Notes under the pieces: generated by a model | Seen by the model: only the letters and a program-made list of their open reading frames with translations | Told to the model about the DNA's origin: nothing | The model's database searches: none | Assembly (NCBI GenBank): GCA_020466095.1 | Contig: CM035806.1 | Coordinates: 60,047,048-60,111,047, forward strand | Source of the DNA: Chlorops oryzae | Lineage: Eukaryota; Arthropoda; Insecta; Diptera; Chloropidae | Reading direction: 5' to 3' | Length of the DNA: 64,000 nt | Shown here: in pieces, positions 20,291-31,559 of the stretch | How the letters are laid out: every line of letters starts with the position of its first letter | Numbering within the stretch: the first letter of the stretch is position 1 | Translations under genes and position numbers: made by a program

Positions 20291-21103
20291 CATTTCTATC
20301 CTGGCTCTTGTGCTGTTTTTACTTTTCGCTTTGGGGTCTTAGTAATGCAAATTGAAATTCAAAGTGAAGCAATTTTTATGATTTTGTTTTTTGTTTTTTT
20401 CGTTTCTGAATGAGAAAGCATATTGAAATGTAAGCTTAACGGCTTGCAGTAGAAATTGTTTTACGAAAGTTTTGTTGAAAAATCAAATTGATCGAAAAGC
20501 CCAAATTGCTGTACTGTTTTTCATTGTCACCTTTTTTATATATATGTATATATTATTATATACATATTTTTTTTTTTTTTTTTGCTTATTTAATTTTTGG
20601 TTGTTCGCTCGATGAGGTTGTAGACCCGTTTATGTTTCTTTCAACGAACATTTTCGTATTTGAGTGCGTAATTGAATTAACTTTTTGTTTCTGAGAACCT
20701 GTTGACTTGGCGAGGGAAATCAAATTAAATTGAATTACTTAAATGTAACGAAATTATTTTAAATTAAATGGAGTGATTTGAAGAGGAAGAATACAACTTG
20801 ATGTGTGTACAACGAAAAGTGATTTGAGTGGAATTTGAAATTCAAATCAAAACATTTTTATCTACAGACAAAAAGTTTATTAAAGTTCCCGTGAGATGAG
20901 CAAAAAATAAAACTTAAAAATTGACAAACTTCCTACTACGGAGCAATACAGTTTATTTTGAGCTCAAGAAGTAAAATTTTAAAACGATTTGGGGCTCTTA
21001 AAATATTTTTAGAACATTTATTGAAAATATCACTTTTTCTCTGTTCTAATTTTAAAAATTCATACATATATTTTTGATAACTTAAATTCTGTTTTCATTG
21101 CAG
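20291..21103. other. No recognised gene; upstream of candidate exon
   Basis: AT-rich DNA with poly-T runs. It ends in a polypyrimidine-like GTTTTCATTGCAG that would serve as the acceptor for the exon at 21104. Confidence 0.4.
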
Positions 21104-21732
21104 ACATTCCATCGATTAATCCGTGTCAACAGTCTCAAAAAACTCTTATGCCTCCAACGAAAAGTTCTGATTCCATTAAATACATTCTAAGTTAATAATA
21201 AGAATCCATTTAAAATATAAAAAGGAAAAAGAAAACAAAAACAATAACAAAAATAAAAAAAATAACCAATATTCGATTAGTAAACATTTGCATAGAACTC
21301 TTCAAGTAGGGCACTATGTGTCCAGCAAACTTATCTAATTATTAAACGATTAATAAACGGTAGAAGCAGAATTTTCCAGAATGACGTTCGAATTTGATCA
21401 CAGCGTCCGGGCAACGCTTAACATGCCAAAAGGAATAACGCGGGAAACAAATTGGCTTTTATCCACGTCAACCCTGAGACCAACAAGAGGATCTAAACCA
21501 ATAGCAACGACATAAATTCTGGATGGACAACATAAAAATGCCGGACTACAAACAGTTCAAGTATGCTTAATGAACTAATCGCGTTGCTCAAAAAAAAAAA
21601 AAAATACTAAAAAAAACGACATGACAAATGAAGTGCTTAAAAAATTGAACATAATAAGTACGAAAACAAAACGAATATAATATAATAACCAAAATAATCT
21701 AAAATATAAACATATATATATATAATATATAT

Positions 21733-21825
<93 letters not shown>

Positions 21826-22147
21826 ATTATTATTATTAAAAAAATAGATGAAAAATCAAGAATTGATATGCATCTGTCGCATTATAAAGTATTCAAATAG
21901 TAATAAATAAAACAATTCATGTACATAAGTGTATATAAAATATAATAACATACATAAGTTGAATGTTCTATGCATATACATACATATGTTAAATAATTCA
22001 ATATACCCAATACTAATTCAATAATTTAGATCAACGTCATTTTAACCAATATTATCTAATCTCTACGAAATAACAATTGCAAAAACAATTTTAATCATAG
22101 TTATTAATAATTCAACGATAAAAACCCCTCAACGCTAAACTTTCAAA
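21104..22147 (+). other. Candidate 5'UTR exon with upstream ATGs
   Basis: It follows a plausible acceptor (TTCATTGCAG) and leads without a better start into the ATG at 22148. It contains short upstream frames, for example MPDYKQFKYA at 21538, and a long TA microsatellite. A UTR of about 1 kb would be long but is known for regulated fly genes. The exon boundary is inferred. Confidence 0.4.
21711..21838 (+). repeat. (TA)n then (TTA)n microsatellite
   Basis: About 110 bases of almost pure TA, interrupted twice by AA, followed by six TTA units. Confidence 0.95.
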
Positions 22148-22184
22148 ATGACTGATGAACAAACAACACCCAATGAGGACAAAG
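22148..22184 (+). CDS. Candidate start exon of an unidentified gene (partial)
   Basis: The ATG is in a good fly context (TCAAAATG) and opens MTDEQTTPNEDK plus one base of the next codon, ending exactly at a consensus donor, AAAG|GTAAGT. This is what a first coding exon before a long intron looks like. I do not recognise the protein, and no matching downstream exon is visible in the remaining 42 kb, so the first intron probably extends past the window. Acidic, polar residues suggest a flexible N terminus without a signal peptide. Confidence 0.5.
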
Positions 22185-22555
22185 GTAAGTCCATAATATA
22201 TTCTTTCTCTCTTTTAAAAATCGAAATTAAAAATAAAAATAAATAAATTGGGCAGTTCACAAATTCTGCTGAAATCCCTTTTAAAGGGTCTTGCCGACTC
22301 AGGAAGGCAATCGGCCCAATGAAAGGGATTTTAAGGTTTTGTTGATTTTTGAATAGATACTACCCTAACACACCGTAGGAACCGATTTTTAGGGTTTCTA
22401 TTTCCCAGTGTCCTTGAAATATCCTTACAAAACCCATTTTATTAAACCCTTTTTCAAAAATTTATATCTCAAAAACGAATTAAGATAAAAAGATGAAACA
22501 AATGGCTACTGATAGCTTATAAAACGGAAAATTAAAAAAAAAAAATTTTTAATTT

Positions 22556-22620
22556 TACACTGAGAAAAAAACTTTCACAAAAGAGAAAATAAAAAATAAA
22601 AAAAAGTTTTTTCAGTGTAT
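22556..22620. repeat. Hairpin with CACTGAGAAAAA ends
   Basis: ACACTGAGAAAAAAACTTT and AAAGTTTTTTCAGTGT are inverted ends about 30 bases apart. A similar pair lies at 54850-54902. Confidence 0.55.
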
Positions 22621-23008
22621 TCCCGTTTTCGCGCCACTTTCTCGCTACTTCTAAAAAATACCTCTGAGTATGACCTTTAACATAATTTAAAAAAATTTTA
22701 TCAAAATCAAAAGGTAGTTTTAGGAGATATATTGAATATTTTTAGCTCTAAAAATACCCATTTAAGCTGGGGATAAATTTAATAGAGAATTTAAGAAGAT
22801 TTTGGGAATTGTCTAATCTATTTAGTTGTTTTTTAATTACTCTAATCGTTTATTTTGAATTCATTACAATCATAGTTGGATCTTCAAAGTCTCATATTTC
22901 ATACAGATGCTTTTAGAGTTTTTAATTTTTTTTTATACATTTTTTTATTCCCCTTTGTTTTTTTTTGCGTTCTCTCAATTTCGTAACTGAAGTAGCCTTA
23001 TATGCCAT

Positions 23009-24085
23009 TCAGACGAGCATCGAAATCCCGGCATTTCGGCACTTTGAGGATTTCGTGAAATCCATATCGAAATCCAAGCGTTCACACGACAAATGAATCG
23101 TCAAACAATTGAGAAGGATTTGGTTTCACGAAATCAAGAAACCGGATACAATCTGTTTGCTAGTGCTGCCTATTGTTGGGATATGTTCCTTAAAAACTTA
23201 CTTTCAGGGATTTTTATAAACCAAGTAAACAAATGACTTGTAGGGACAAAAGTACAGGATTTCCCTTACAAATCGGCAAATGTACGGAATTTTGTGATGT
23301 ATTCCAAAATATTTAATAAATTTTGTATATATTATATTTGGTTGTCATAAAATTAAAAAGAGAAAATAAAAACTATGCCAACCTGTGTTTATGTGAAAAA
23401 GTTCGGTCGAAGCTATCGTTAAGCGTCGATAGTCTACAAATTTTAAAATTGAAATAGTATTTGTATAGGCTTTTTTGAATAAATTGAAAACTGTTTTATT
23501 TACCGCTACAAGATAAGGTCTATTCATATTTTTAATGAAATCATTTTTACGCGAACTACAACAAAAAAAACTTAATTTTTGAAAGAAACTTTTTATTTTT
23601 GAAAAAAAAAAAAATTTCAAATGACTTTAGTACGATTCGGAGTTTCAGATTACCCTGAAAGGTTCTCAAAAATATTAGTCTACCATATTCATGGCTACTC
23701 ATACATTTTTGTATGCAAGAGGCATATTATTAAAAAAATATATAACGATATTTGTGGTAGGGAAAAACGTAAAGAATTGTGGGGATTTTTTTTTTAGTTT
23801 GTAGGGAATTTTGCGTTTGCGTGTGGCAGCATTGCCTGTTTGTTTACTTTCGTTTTTTCAAAATTTGACAGTAGTGTTGCAGCATTTCTTCGATACATAT
23901 CGAAAAACACAGAGTTGCATTCAGTTTGTTCCGGATTTCTCTTGGGATTTCGTTGAAATCCAATTTTTGAGCGGATTTCGTTTGACATTCATTTGTATGG
24001 GAAATCCGCTGGATTTCGATTGGATATCGGCTGAAATCCTCAGAAGTGCCGAAATCCCGGGATTTCGATGCCGTCTGAATCCCAT
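23009..24085. mobile_element. MITE-like element with ATTCAGACG ends
   Basis: The left end has ATTCAGACGAGCATCGAAATCCCGG and the right end carries the inverted CCGGGATTTCGATGCCGTCTGAAT. The interior is AT-rich with short frames only. Its right part forms one arm of the larger palindrome that continues to 24600. Confidence 0.6.
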
Positions 24086-24600
24086 ATTATATGGCAATCC
24101 AGCGGATTTCCCATACAAATGAATGTCAAACGAAATCCGCTCAGAAATTGGATTTCAACGAAATCCCAAGAGAAATCCGGAACAAACTGAATGCAACTCT
24201 GTGTTTTTCGATATGTATCGAAAAAATGCTGCAACACTACTGTCAAATTTTGAAAAAACCAAAGTAAACAAACAGGCAATGCTGCCACTCGCAAATGAAA
24301 AATTCCCTACAAACTAAAAAAAAATCCCCACAATTCTTTACGTTTTCCCCTACCGCAAATATCGTCTTTTTTTTTTTAAATAATATGCCTCTTGAATAGA
24401 AAAATGTATGAGTAGCCATGAATATGATAGACTAATATTTTTGAGAATCTTTCAGGGTAGTCTGGAACTCCGAATCGTACTAAATTCATTTGAAATTTTT
24501 TTGTTTTGTTTTTTTTTTTTAAATAAAAAGTTTCTTTCAAAAATTAAGTTTTTTTTGTTGTGGTTCAAGTAAAAATGATTTCATTAAAAATATGGGCTTA
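23520..24600. repeat. ~500 bp near-perfect palindrome
   Basis: Segment 23520-24050 is repeated in inverted orientation at 24085-24600; both contain GGATTTCTCTTGGGATTTCG or its complement and GTAGGGAATTTTGCGTTTGC-like sequence. The centre at about 24065 has only a few tens of unpaired bases. Confidence 0.75.
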
Positions 24601-26742
24601 ATTTTACTTTAGTGACATATGGGGGATTTGGCTTAAATTTGGCAAATATATGTAAAACACCCTCCTGAGCCCGAATATGCAATCCGTTTTTGGGGGTCAC
24701 GAATGGTTTAGAAGATATCGCAATTCAAAGTTTGTATGAAAACACTATGAAAACTGACTGACTGCAATAGCGTAGCGCTACCAGATTCACGTTTTGGAAA
24801 AATCTGCCAATTGGTAAATTTAAGTAGTTGTTGTATGAACTATAGAATTAAAGATTATTATAAACATATTTAACGTGATTCGAATAGAAAAAAAAAATTA
24901 AAATTGAGAAGATATGAAAAAAAAGAGAAAAATTGAGAAAATAGGAAAAAATTGAGAAAAGTGGAAAAATTGAGAAAAAATTGGGAAATTAAAAAAAAAA
25001 AAAAAATAAAAATAGAGAAAAATTAAAAAAATATTTGAGAAAATTGAGGTTTTCCACAAGTAAAAAGTGAAAAATTTTTCGCCTACGGCGCTGCTTTGTT
25101 TTGTTCACTTCACCACCACTTTATCGATTTCACAATTTCAACTCTTTGTTCACTTTTTGGTGGTCCTGAAAAGGACCGATTGGTGGATTGCTGCCTCGCC
25201 GATCCGAAATTCCAATTTCAATTTACCTCTTCGTCATCATTGATTTCAATGGCGTAGCTAGAGTAGGATTCGTCATCTGAAAGGAGCCGCTCCCTAACGG
25301 GTTAGTATACTTCTGCAGCTACCTTAAAGAATTCCACAAACGGATCCAAACTTTTCGCTTTACACCCCCGCAAAAACATGAATTTCGCCAATTTACCTCG
25401 AAAGAAACACTTCTTCCGAGAATAATTTGGCAAAAATGCTTTCGCATGCCGCCACATCGATTCAATGGTATTTGTGTGCGCACCGGTTTCAGGATTTTTG
25501 AAATTTTCCGAATGATTTACGGTTAAGTGGGAGTAACCCTCTGCCTCCAGACAATCGTATGCCTAAAAATAAAACTTTTATTGGTATTGAGTCCAATTGA
25601 TTTCATTTCGAACATACTTTCCAGCAATCCGACACTATCGTTATTCCCGGCTCGATCCATTCCTTGATGATGGGTATCAGCGTGTCCACATCGCGTTTTT
25701 CCACAGGAACGCAGAAAAAAACGCCACTCTCTCTCTCCACACCGCCAAATACCCACTGGCCTTCGACACGATGGCCCCTGTGGTATTTTCGCCGTCCGAA
25801 CTTCGACTCGTCTATGTCAACGATCTTGCCTACGCCCCCTAAAGATATTTCTCATTAAAAGCATAGTCATATATTCAATGAACACTTACCGATCCTATCG
25901 TGATGCTCCAGCATTTTATAAATCACGACCTCTCGGTGGAAGGAACTCCAGTCCACTGCCGGTTTTCGACGTAGTTTTGATGGTTGAGGTTATGTGGCTC
26001 AAGGGGAGGTTCTGTACCCATAGGAAAGTAAAAGATACAATTTGGCAAAGAGATAGGTGGGAACCATCGAAAAACGTATTTCGACGGATCGACACACTCT
26101 CCGTGCACTGCATCTTCTTCTTCTTTCCATTGGGATGTGTTTTTGTGCACCTCCACCTATGACCGTCAACGACATCATTCCTATGCGAGAGGACCATCGT
26201 TCCCCCTTTGGAGCACTTCACTTCGCCATTTCTTGCTATAACGTGCCACTCCTGTAGCTTCTCAATGGCTCGAAAGGGCACATCTCCAGTCAAATTCGCG
26301 TCAAAAAGATTGAAAATATCAAAAATTGTCTCCATCTTGTGCTTGCGTTCTCACGAATTTTCGCAGTTGATGAATATAACGGAATTCTTAACAGTGCGTT
26401 TCTTAGCGCTGCCATTTTTTTCCTATAATTTCCTATAATTTCTAATAATACCCAAAAACTCCTTAATAATCAACTCCGATTGTTGCAAAATAAAACACTT
26501 TTATATTTCCTTTATTTCAATTGTATTTATTTGCTTCATTAATACATTTTTTATATATAGTAGAAATTAATTCCACACTTTTTATAAATATGGCAACATT
26601 TCATGCAAAATTTTCTTAATTTTGCCCTTAAATGCAAATCGAATAGTCTGGCAACGCCGCAATTGTCAAAATAATCCAAAAATTCGTGCTTTTTCGGCAA
26701 AAAACAGAACAAAAATCCCCCATATGTCACTAAAGTAAAATT
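24600..26742 (-). mobile_element. Merlin-type DNA transposon, 2.1 kb
   Basis: About 30 bp inverted ends (AATTTTACTTTAGTGACATA, then TGGGGGATTT) bracket a single transposase gene of the Merlin/IS1016 class. It sits between inverted arms of an older foldback repeat (23009-23460 and 26743-27120), so it inserted into, or was captured by, that structure. A clear target duplication is not visible. Confidence 0.85.
25302..26335 (-). pseudogene. Merlin transposase, one visible frameshift
   Basis: Three exons: 26335-25890, 25838-25618 and 25562-25302, with 51 and 55 base GT-AG introns. It starts METIFDIFNLFDANLTG, has a Cys-containing GEVKCSKGGTMVL/HRWRC region, then NTFFDGSHLSLCQIV. The catalytic core has VDIDESKFGRRKYHRG (first Asp), WVFGGVERESGVFF, IVSDCWK (second Asp) and TNTIESMWRHAKAF (third acid), as in DDE enzymes of the IS1595/ISXO2 group. 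The only lesion I see is one extra base near 25960. Allowing for it, the frame is about 308 codons, normal for the family. A sequencing error cannot be excluded. An ATG upstream of METIF was not needed. Confidence 0.85.
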
Positions 26743-27125
26743 GTTCCACTATTTCAATTTTCAAATTTGTAGACTATCGACGCTTAACGATAGCTTCGAC
26801 CGAACTTTTTCACATAAACACAGGTTGGCATAGTTTTTATTTTGTCTTTTTAATTTTATGAAAACCAAATTTATACAAAATTTATTAAATATTTTGGAAT
26901 ACATCACAAATTCCGTACATTTGCCGATTTGAAGAAATCTGTTCTTTTGTCCCTGCAAGTCATTTTTTGTTTAAAAAAAATCCCTAAAAATTTTTTAGCA
27001 AATTTCCCTACAATTGGCAGCACTACAAACAGATGAATGGCTGTCAAACCAAATCCTCTCAATGGCGATATTGTCGTGTGAACGCTTGGATTTCGATATG
27101 GATTTCACGAAATTGAACGAGCCCT
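26743..27125. repeat. Inverted copy of 23000-23465
   Basis: It includes TAGACTATCGACGCTTAACG, TTTTGGAATACATCACAAATTCC and CGTGTGAACGCTTGGATTTCG, which occur as reverse complements at 23030-23460. The copies are well matched but with small indels. Confidence 0.75.
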
Positions 27126-27242
27126 AGTTCAAGTAAATTTTCGTAAAATCTAGCATATTTTGTTGTTTTACCTATACTTTCAACATTTAGTTTACAATGA
27201 TTATTTTTCAAATTAAGCAAAACTACTTCTGGGCGATTCCAT

Positions 27243-28012
27243 GGTAACTCGCGTTACAATCAGAAGAAATTTCTGGTCATGTTATTCAATGTTTTCTTTA
27301 TTATTTGTAAAGGGCTGATTACACTATATGGTTACTGACCAAATTTTTGGCTAGAAGTCATATGTCTGGTTTTTACACGATATGCGCCATTTGTCCCAAA
27401 ACATATGCATGTCGCCATTTTTCGTTTGCGTCCAAATGTAATTTGGACACAATTTGGCCAAAAAATTTGTCATCAACATTTGGTTGGGGTGTTACACGAT
27501 ATGGCTGCATTGAAAACACACGTTTGGTTGCGACGTGAACAAATGCAACCAAATGCCATATGGCATTACGTATGTTTGCTAATTATACGATTTGGTTTCG
27601 ATTGGGACAACATTTTTTCCAAAAATAGCCAAAATTTGGTCAGTAACCATATCGTGTATTCAGCCCTTAACTTTGAATATCTAGATCCATTTTTGTTTTG
27701 GTCAAAAATATAGTATATAAGATAAAAAATAAAAAAATAGAAATGAAATGATTATTGAAGTAGTTAACTAAATAAGGACTTAAAAGTGCCGCTAACTCGC
27801 GTTACAGTTTTCAGAGAAAGATTTTCCAGCAATTCCGTAATTTAATAAATTCTGCAAAACTACGTGGATTGGCTAAATTTTTAATCATATTTTGTATAAA
27901 GAATACAATGAAGAGTAAGAAAACAAAAAAGTTTTGCGTAGAAACTGCTGCTGTTGATCAATAAATAAATAATATGCGGTAACTCGCGTTACTAGGAATT
28001 GGTAACTCGCGC
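27243..28012 (+). repeat. Dispersed GGTAACTCGCGTTAC motif
   Basis: The 15-mer or a close variant occurs at 27243-27257, 27791-27805, 27978-27992 and 28001-28012. It is a partial palindrome (GTAAC..GTTAC) and strikingly CG-rich for this AT-rich setting. Confidence 0.7.
27311..27667. mobile_element. MITE with AGGGCTGA ends and TAA target
   Basis: The end AGGGCTGATTACACTATATG, extended through GTTACTGACCAAATTTTTGG, has its inverted copy at 27626-27667. TAA flanks both sides (27308-27310 and 27668-27670). A 3 bp target and palindromic ends suggest a Harbinger-type MITE. Internal CATATGG words recur many times. Confidence 0.7.
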
Positions 28013-28816
28013 TATGTGCGATTTTTATATAAGCCCGTAAGAAAGAAAGTTGATTGTAGTTCTACAATGCATGGAAATATAACACTTTTTTCAAATATTT
28101 TCGAAGACAAGGTCGGAGTCAATAGGGGGATTTCGGGCACGAGAAATCGAACTGCATCATAAGTTTTTTGAGTTATCGGTAAGCCTTCATACGATTTTTT
28201 TAATAAAAGTTTTTTCGTCACTTTTTGGTCCATATCTATGGATGTGTTGAGGATTGGTACTCTTAACTGACATCGCAATGTACTCTGAGATATCCCAAGT
28301 AATTCTTCCTGAGACATCGTCATGATAAAGTGCCGCATTGGGAAGCTATACCCTTTTAAAACTCTAAATTTATCTATTATTTTTTTCACAGCTTAGTATT
28401 TTTTATATGAAAACCCCCTGAAGTATGCTTCGAAATGTTTAAAATTCTAACAAAATTAAGGATCTTTTTGAGCTTGAAATGGTTATAGCTCTCCAATGCG
28501 GCATTTTATTACAATAATGTCTTCGAAAGCTTTACTTGGGATATCTCAGAAATAAAATGAAAATAAATAGATTTAGTAGATTATGTTGCAAAACATTTAA
28601 TTTATTGTCATCACTTTCGCTATTAAAGCTGAATAGTTCAGTATTAACTGAGGTCCACTGCAGATATATAGCCATTCTTAATTTTACATTATCCCAACAA
28701 ATGGATTTTATCCTCGCTATGCCCCGAGTTTGTGGTGCATTGACAAAAAATGTTTCGGGGTTCGTTTCCCTCACAGATTTTCTGATTTCCTCCATTAAAA
28801 TATGATTAACTCTCAT
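28012..28816 (-). pseudogene. Unidentified coding-like region with inverted duplication
   Basis: Two minus-strand frames are open for 125 and 94 codons. One contains DMDQKVTKKLLLKKSYEGLP; the other starts at 28816 and contains RKSVRETNPETFFVNAPQTR. I recognise no family. Between them, 28290-28352 and 28493-28552 are inverted copies of each other (ACTTGGGATATCTCAG on both strands), so part of the open sequence is duplicated palindromically. It may be an old repeat or gene remnant. Confidence 0.3.
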
Positions 28817-29254
28817 TTTTACTCTTTATCCGCTTCTGAATTGTTAAGTCTGGAAAACAATAGACTCTCGTCCGAAAACCTATATCATCCACAGGACCTC
28901 TTCCGTGGGATGTTGCAAAATAGCTCCAAATAAAATAATATTTAATAATTTTCTTATAACGCATGCTTCCTTATATTCATCCTACTTGCCCCCTTTCCTC
29001 AACTTTCCCTTCCCCTTTTCATCATTTCTGCTCCTGAAAAAGGCATTTTTATAGCTGGAAAATTTCTTTAAGTTGTCACAGGGATCCATTCTTCTAAATG
29101 AAACATATCCTTGCAAATCATTCAATGAATGTTCAAGAATATATACTTCTCTTCAAAATAGCTATTTTTACTCTCGAAATTGTAATTCTTTTAACTATAT
29201 GCCACAATTTTCGCTGTCAGCTTTGTTAAAGACCTTCAAATCAAATATTTCATA
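28817..29254. other. No recognised gene
   Basis: AT-rich sequence, nothing identified. Confidence 0.5.
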
Positions 29255-29885
29255 TTTTTATTTTTTTTTATTTATTTATTTATTTATTGAAGTCAATGAA
29301 GGTAAATCTTCTTACAGACTTTAAGAAAAAAAGAAAAAAACACAAAAACACAAAAAAAACATGTTCAATATTAAATATACTTAATTTCAAAATATAACTT
29401 AAATATACAAATTATCTAAAAATATCATTTAAAATACATTTCAAGCTATATCTAGGCAAACAAAAATCAATAGAATGATTAGATAAAAAGGCGTTAAATG
29501 TTGCAAGAGATCTATTCAGTGGAGAATTTAAAGAATAGTTTGTACGTTGAAGACCAATATAGAAAAAGTCGACGTGTCTAAGCGATCTAGCAGGAACAAT
29601 AAAATTAATGAGACTTAGAAGAAAAGGACAGTCAATCCTCGCACTAACAATGTCCGACAAGAACAATAACGAGAAAGTTGTCCTTCTAGTTTGAAGCGAT
29701 TTTAGGCCAATGAGCAAACACCTCGTTGAGTAAGGTGGCAGTTGATCAGCAGAGTAGAGAGTGCGCAGTGCAAACCGAGTAAAGAAATTTTGCACACGTT
29801 CTAGTCTGTTGATATGAGAGCTGTAAGATGGGTTCCATATAAGAGAACCATACTCAAGCTTAGATCTAACAAGTCTTGATCTAAC
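29255..29885 (-). mobile_element. 5'-truncated non-LTR retrotransposon
   Basis: On the minus strand a reverse-transcriptase C-terminal frame (29412-29874) is followed by a 3'UTR that ends in repeated AATAAATAAATA and an A-rich tail near 29255-29290. This is the usual structure of a 5'-truncated insertion of a jockey/I-like insect element. TCTAACAAGT is duplicated at the truncation point (29866 and 29880). Confidence 0.8.
29412..29874 (-). pseudogene. Non-LTR reverse transcriptase, C-terminal part
   Basis: The frame reads LEYGSLIWNPSYSSHINRLE, then RVQNFFTRFALRTLY and LKSLQTRRTTFSLLFLSDIV. YGSLIWNP, the RVQ.FFTR segment and an L.RR motif are standard for the region after the RT fingers/palm in jockey-type elements. 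About 155 residues remain and end at a natural-looking stop. The catalytic YADD motif is upstream of the truncation and absent. Confidence 0.8.
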
Positions 29886-29889
29886 AAGT

Positions 29890-30675
29890 ATTTGATATTA
29901 AAATATTTCTACAATAACTAAGCAGTGCCAAAATAACAATTTTATGGATTTTTTTTAATTTTCATTTCAAAATTCTATGGAATTGCCCTTCTGTGAAACG
30001 AAATGAGCATTATTGACAAACTTGGTTTTGCCGAACCGTATTTTATACCGTCTGACCTGGGATTAAAAAGCTTCGATAGTCTTGCAGCTTTAGTTACATC
30101 TGTGTTTGCTCTACACTGAGCGAACTTAACCATGATTTTTTTAAAAGGGCGCAATGTTATTCACAGTCCTTTTGATTTTTGAGCAGAACAAAAACTTCAA
30201 GAAAATGTTGATCAAAAACATTATTTGATTTGAAAGGATATGTTTATAATATTAGATAGTCATTTGTTTCATAAAATAGGACATATAAGATATTCATTCA
30301 TCTTAGAACTTTTTAAGCATTGCGAAAGCAGACACGACAACGGAGTGACAAAATCGGAAGGAGTCTATCCGATGGCTATTTTTGGGGTTATGTTCAGCAG
30401 AGGGCTCTGTGTCCATTTGCTTTGAACGTTAAATAAATTTGTTTTGACATTTCTTCTTTTATAGGTATTTTAGATTTTTTTTTATTTAAAAAACTATCTT
30501 GTCATTTCAATTATGTCCGCGGTTAATTCAAAAATTTAAATTTAAATCCATTTTTGAAAATTATCATATCAATTCAACCTGAAACATAGTTGATTCAAAA
30601 CGAATATCTTTATTTTTTCCAAAAAGAAAAATTGTTAAAATTAAAAATATTCCTTGTTGAAGCCGTTTTCATGTT
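29890..30675. other. No recognised gene
   Basis: AT-rich sequence; no coding signal beyond short frames. Confidence 0.5.
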
Positions 30676-30774
30676 TATACCCGACACACTCTGTGTCGAG
30701 GGTGTATTGCGTTTGTGTGGTTGTGTGTAACACCCAAAACCAGTCGAGATAGACCATACAAAATATATATAGAA
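30676..30774 (-). repeat. Family A 3' end fragment
   Basis: It carries ACCCGACACACTCTGTGTCG, TTGCGTTTGTGTGGTTGTGT and GTCGAGATAGACCATACAAA, the terminal module in reverse orientation, directly abutting the next copy. Confidence 0.7.
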
Positions 30775-31500
30775 ACAAGTAAGGGTGTTATAGTCAGGCG
30801 AGCCTGACAATAACATACCCGACACAGACATACGTGTTCAAATAATTTTTAATATCAAGAAGTGTTTAAGGCCATTAGGGGCCCCATATACCGACTTTTG
30901 TTGAATTTCTTTATGAAAACCACGCCCACTTTTCCAATTTTTTTGTTTTCTAATCGGAGGCCTTTATATACGCTTAAATTCTAAGTTTCAGTGGAATATC
31001 TCAAAAAAATCCGATTTTGGGGCAGTTTTGAGATTTTTGTGACAGAACCTAGTACTGGAGGTACCCTTTATAATGGACCGATCAAGGAAATTTTTTCTAA
31101 GGATTTTTATGGCTACAAAGGAAGCATAACTGCCAAATTTCGTCCCATTTGAAATTCGGGTGTAGAAGGCAATTTTCGAAAAACGCCCTTCGGCCACGCC
31201 CACTTTTCCAATTTTTGGAAATAATATAACTGGCCTTTAAATATGATCAAATATCAAATTTCATCAAAATATCTTGAAAAATTTCAAATTTAGAGCAGTT
31301 TTTGTGATTTTCGCAACAGACCCATCCTTGTTCTTACCCATGTGCTTGTGAGTACGCATATCAAATTTCATCAAGATAGCTCAACTCCTTCGATAAGAAA
31401 ACTGTATACAGACAGACGAGACTTAGACAGACAGACAGACAGATTCAGACGGACTTTATGGCAAAATCGAATCTCCTAGTGACGAAGTTTTTCAATGATA
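30775..31500 (+). repeat. Family A copy, 5' end to simple-sequence block
   Basis: It begins ACAAGTAAGGGTGTTATAGTC with GGCGAGCCTGACAATAAC, and runs through the TAAGGCCATTAGGGGCCCCA module and the GACAGACAGACAGA block. Confidence 0.7.
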
Positions 31501-31559
31501 TTTTGATGAGAATTTGGCATTTTGAACATATAGCCTTTAGGCCAGACTAATTTATTAAC

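Noticed and set aside
23811..24317. Overlapping open frames on both strands (about 60-100 codons)
   Set aside because: They mirror each other because the region is a near-perfect palindrome; the same peptide appears in both arms.
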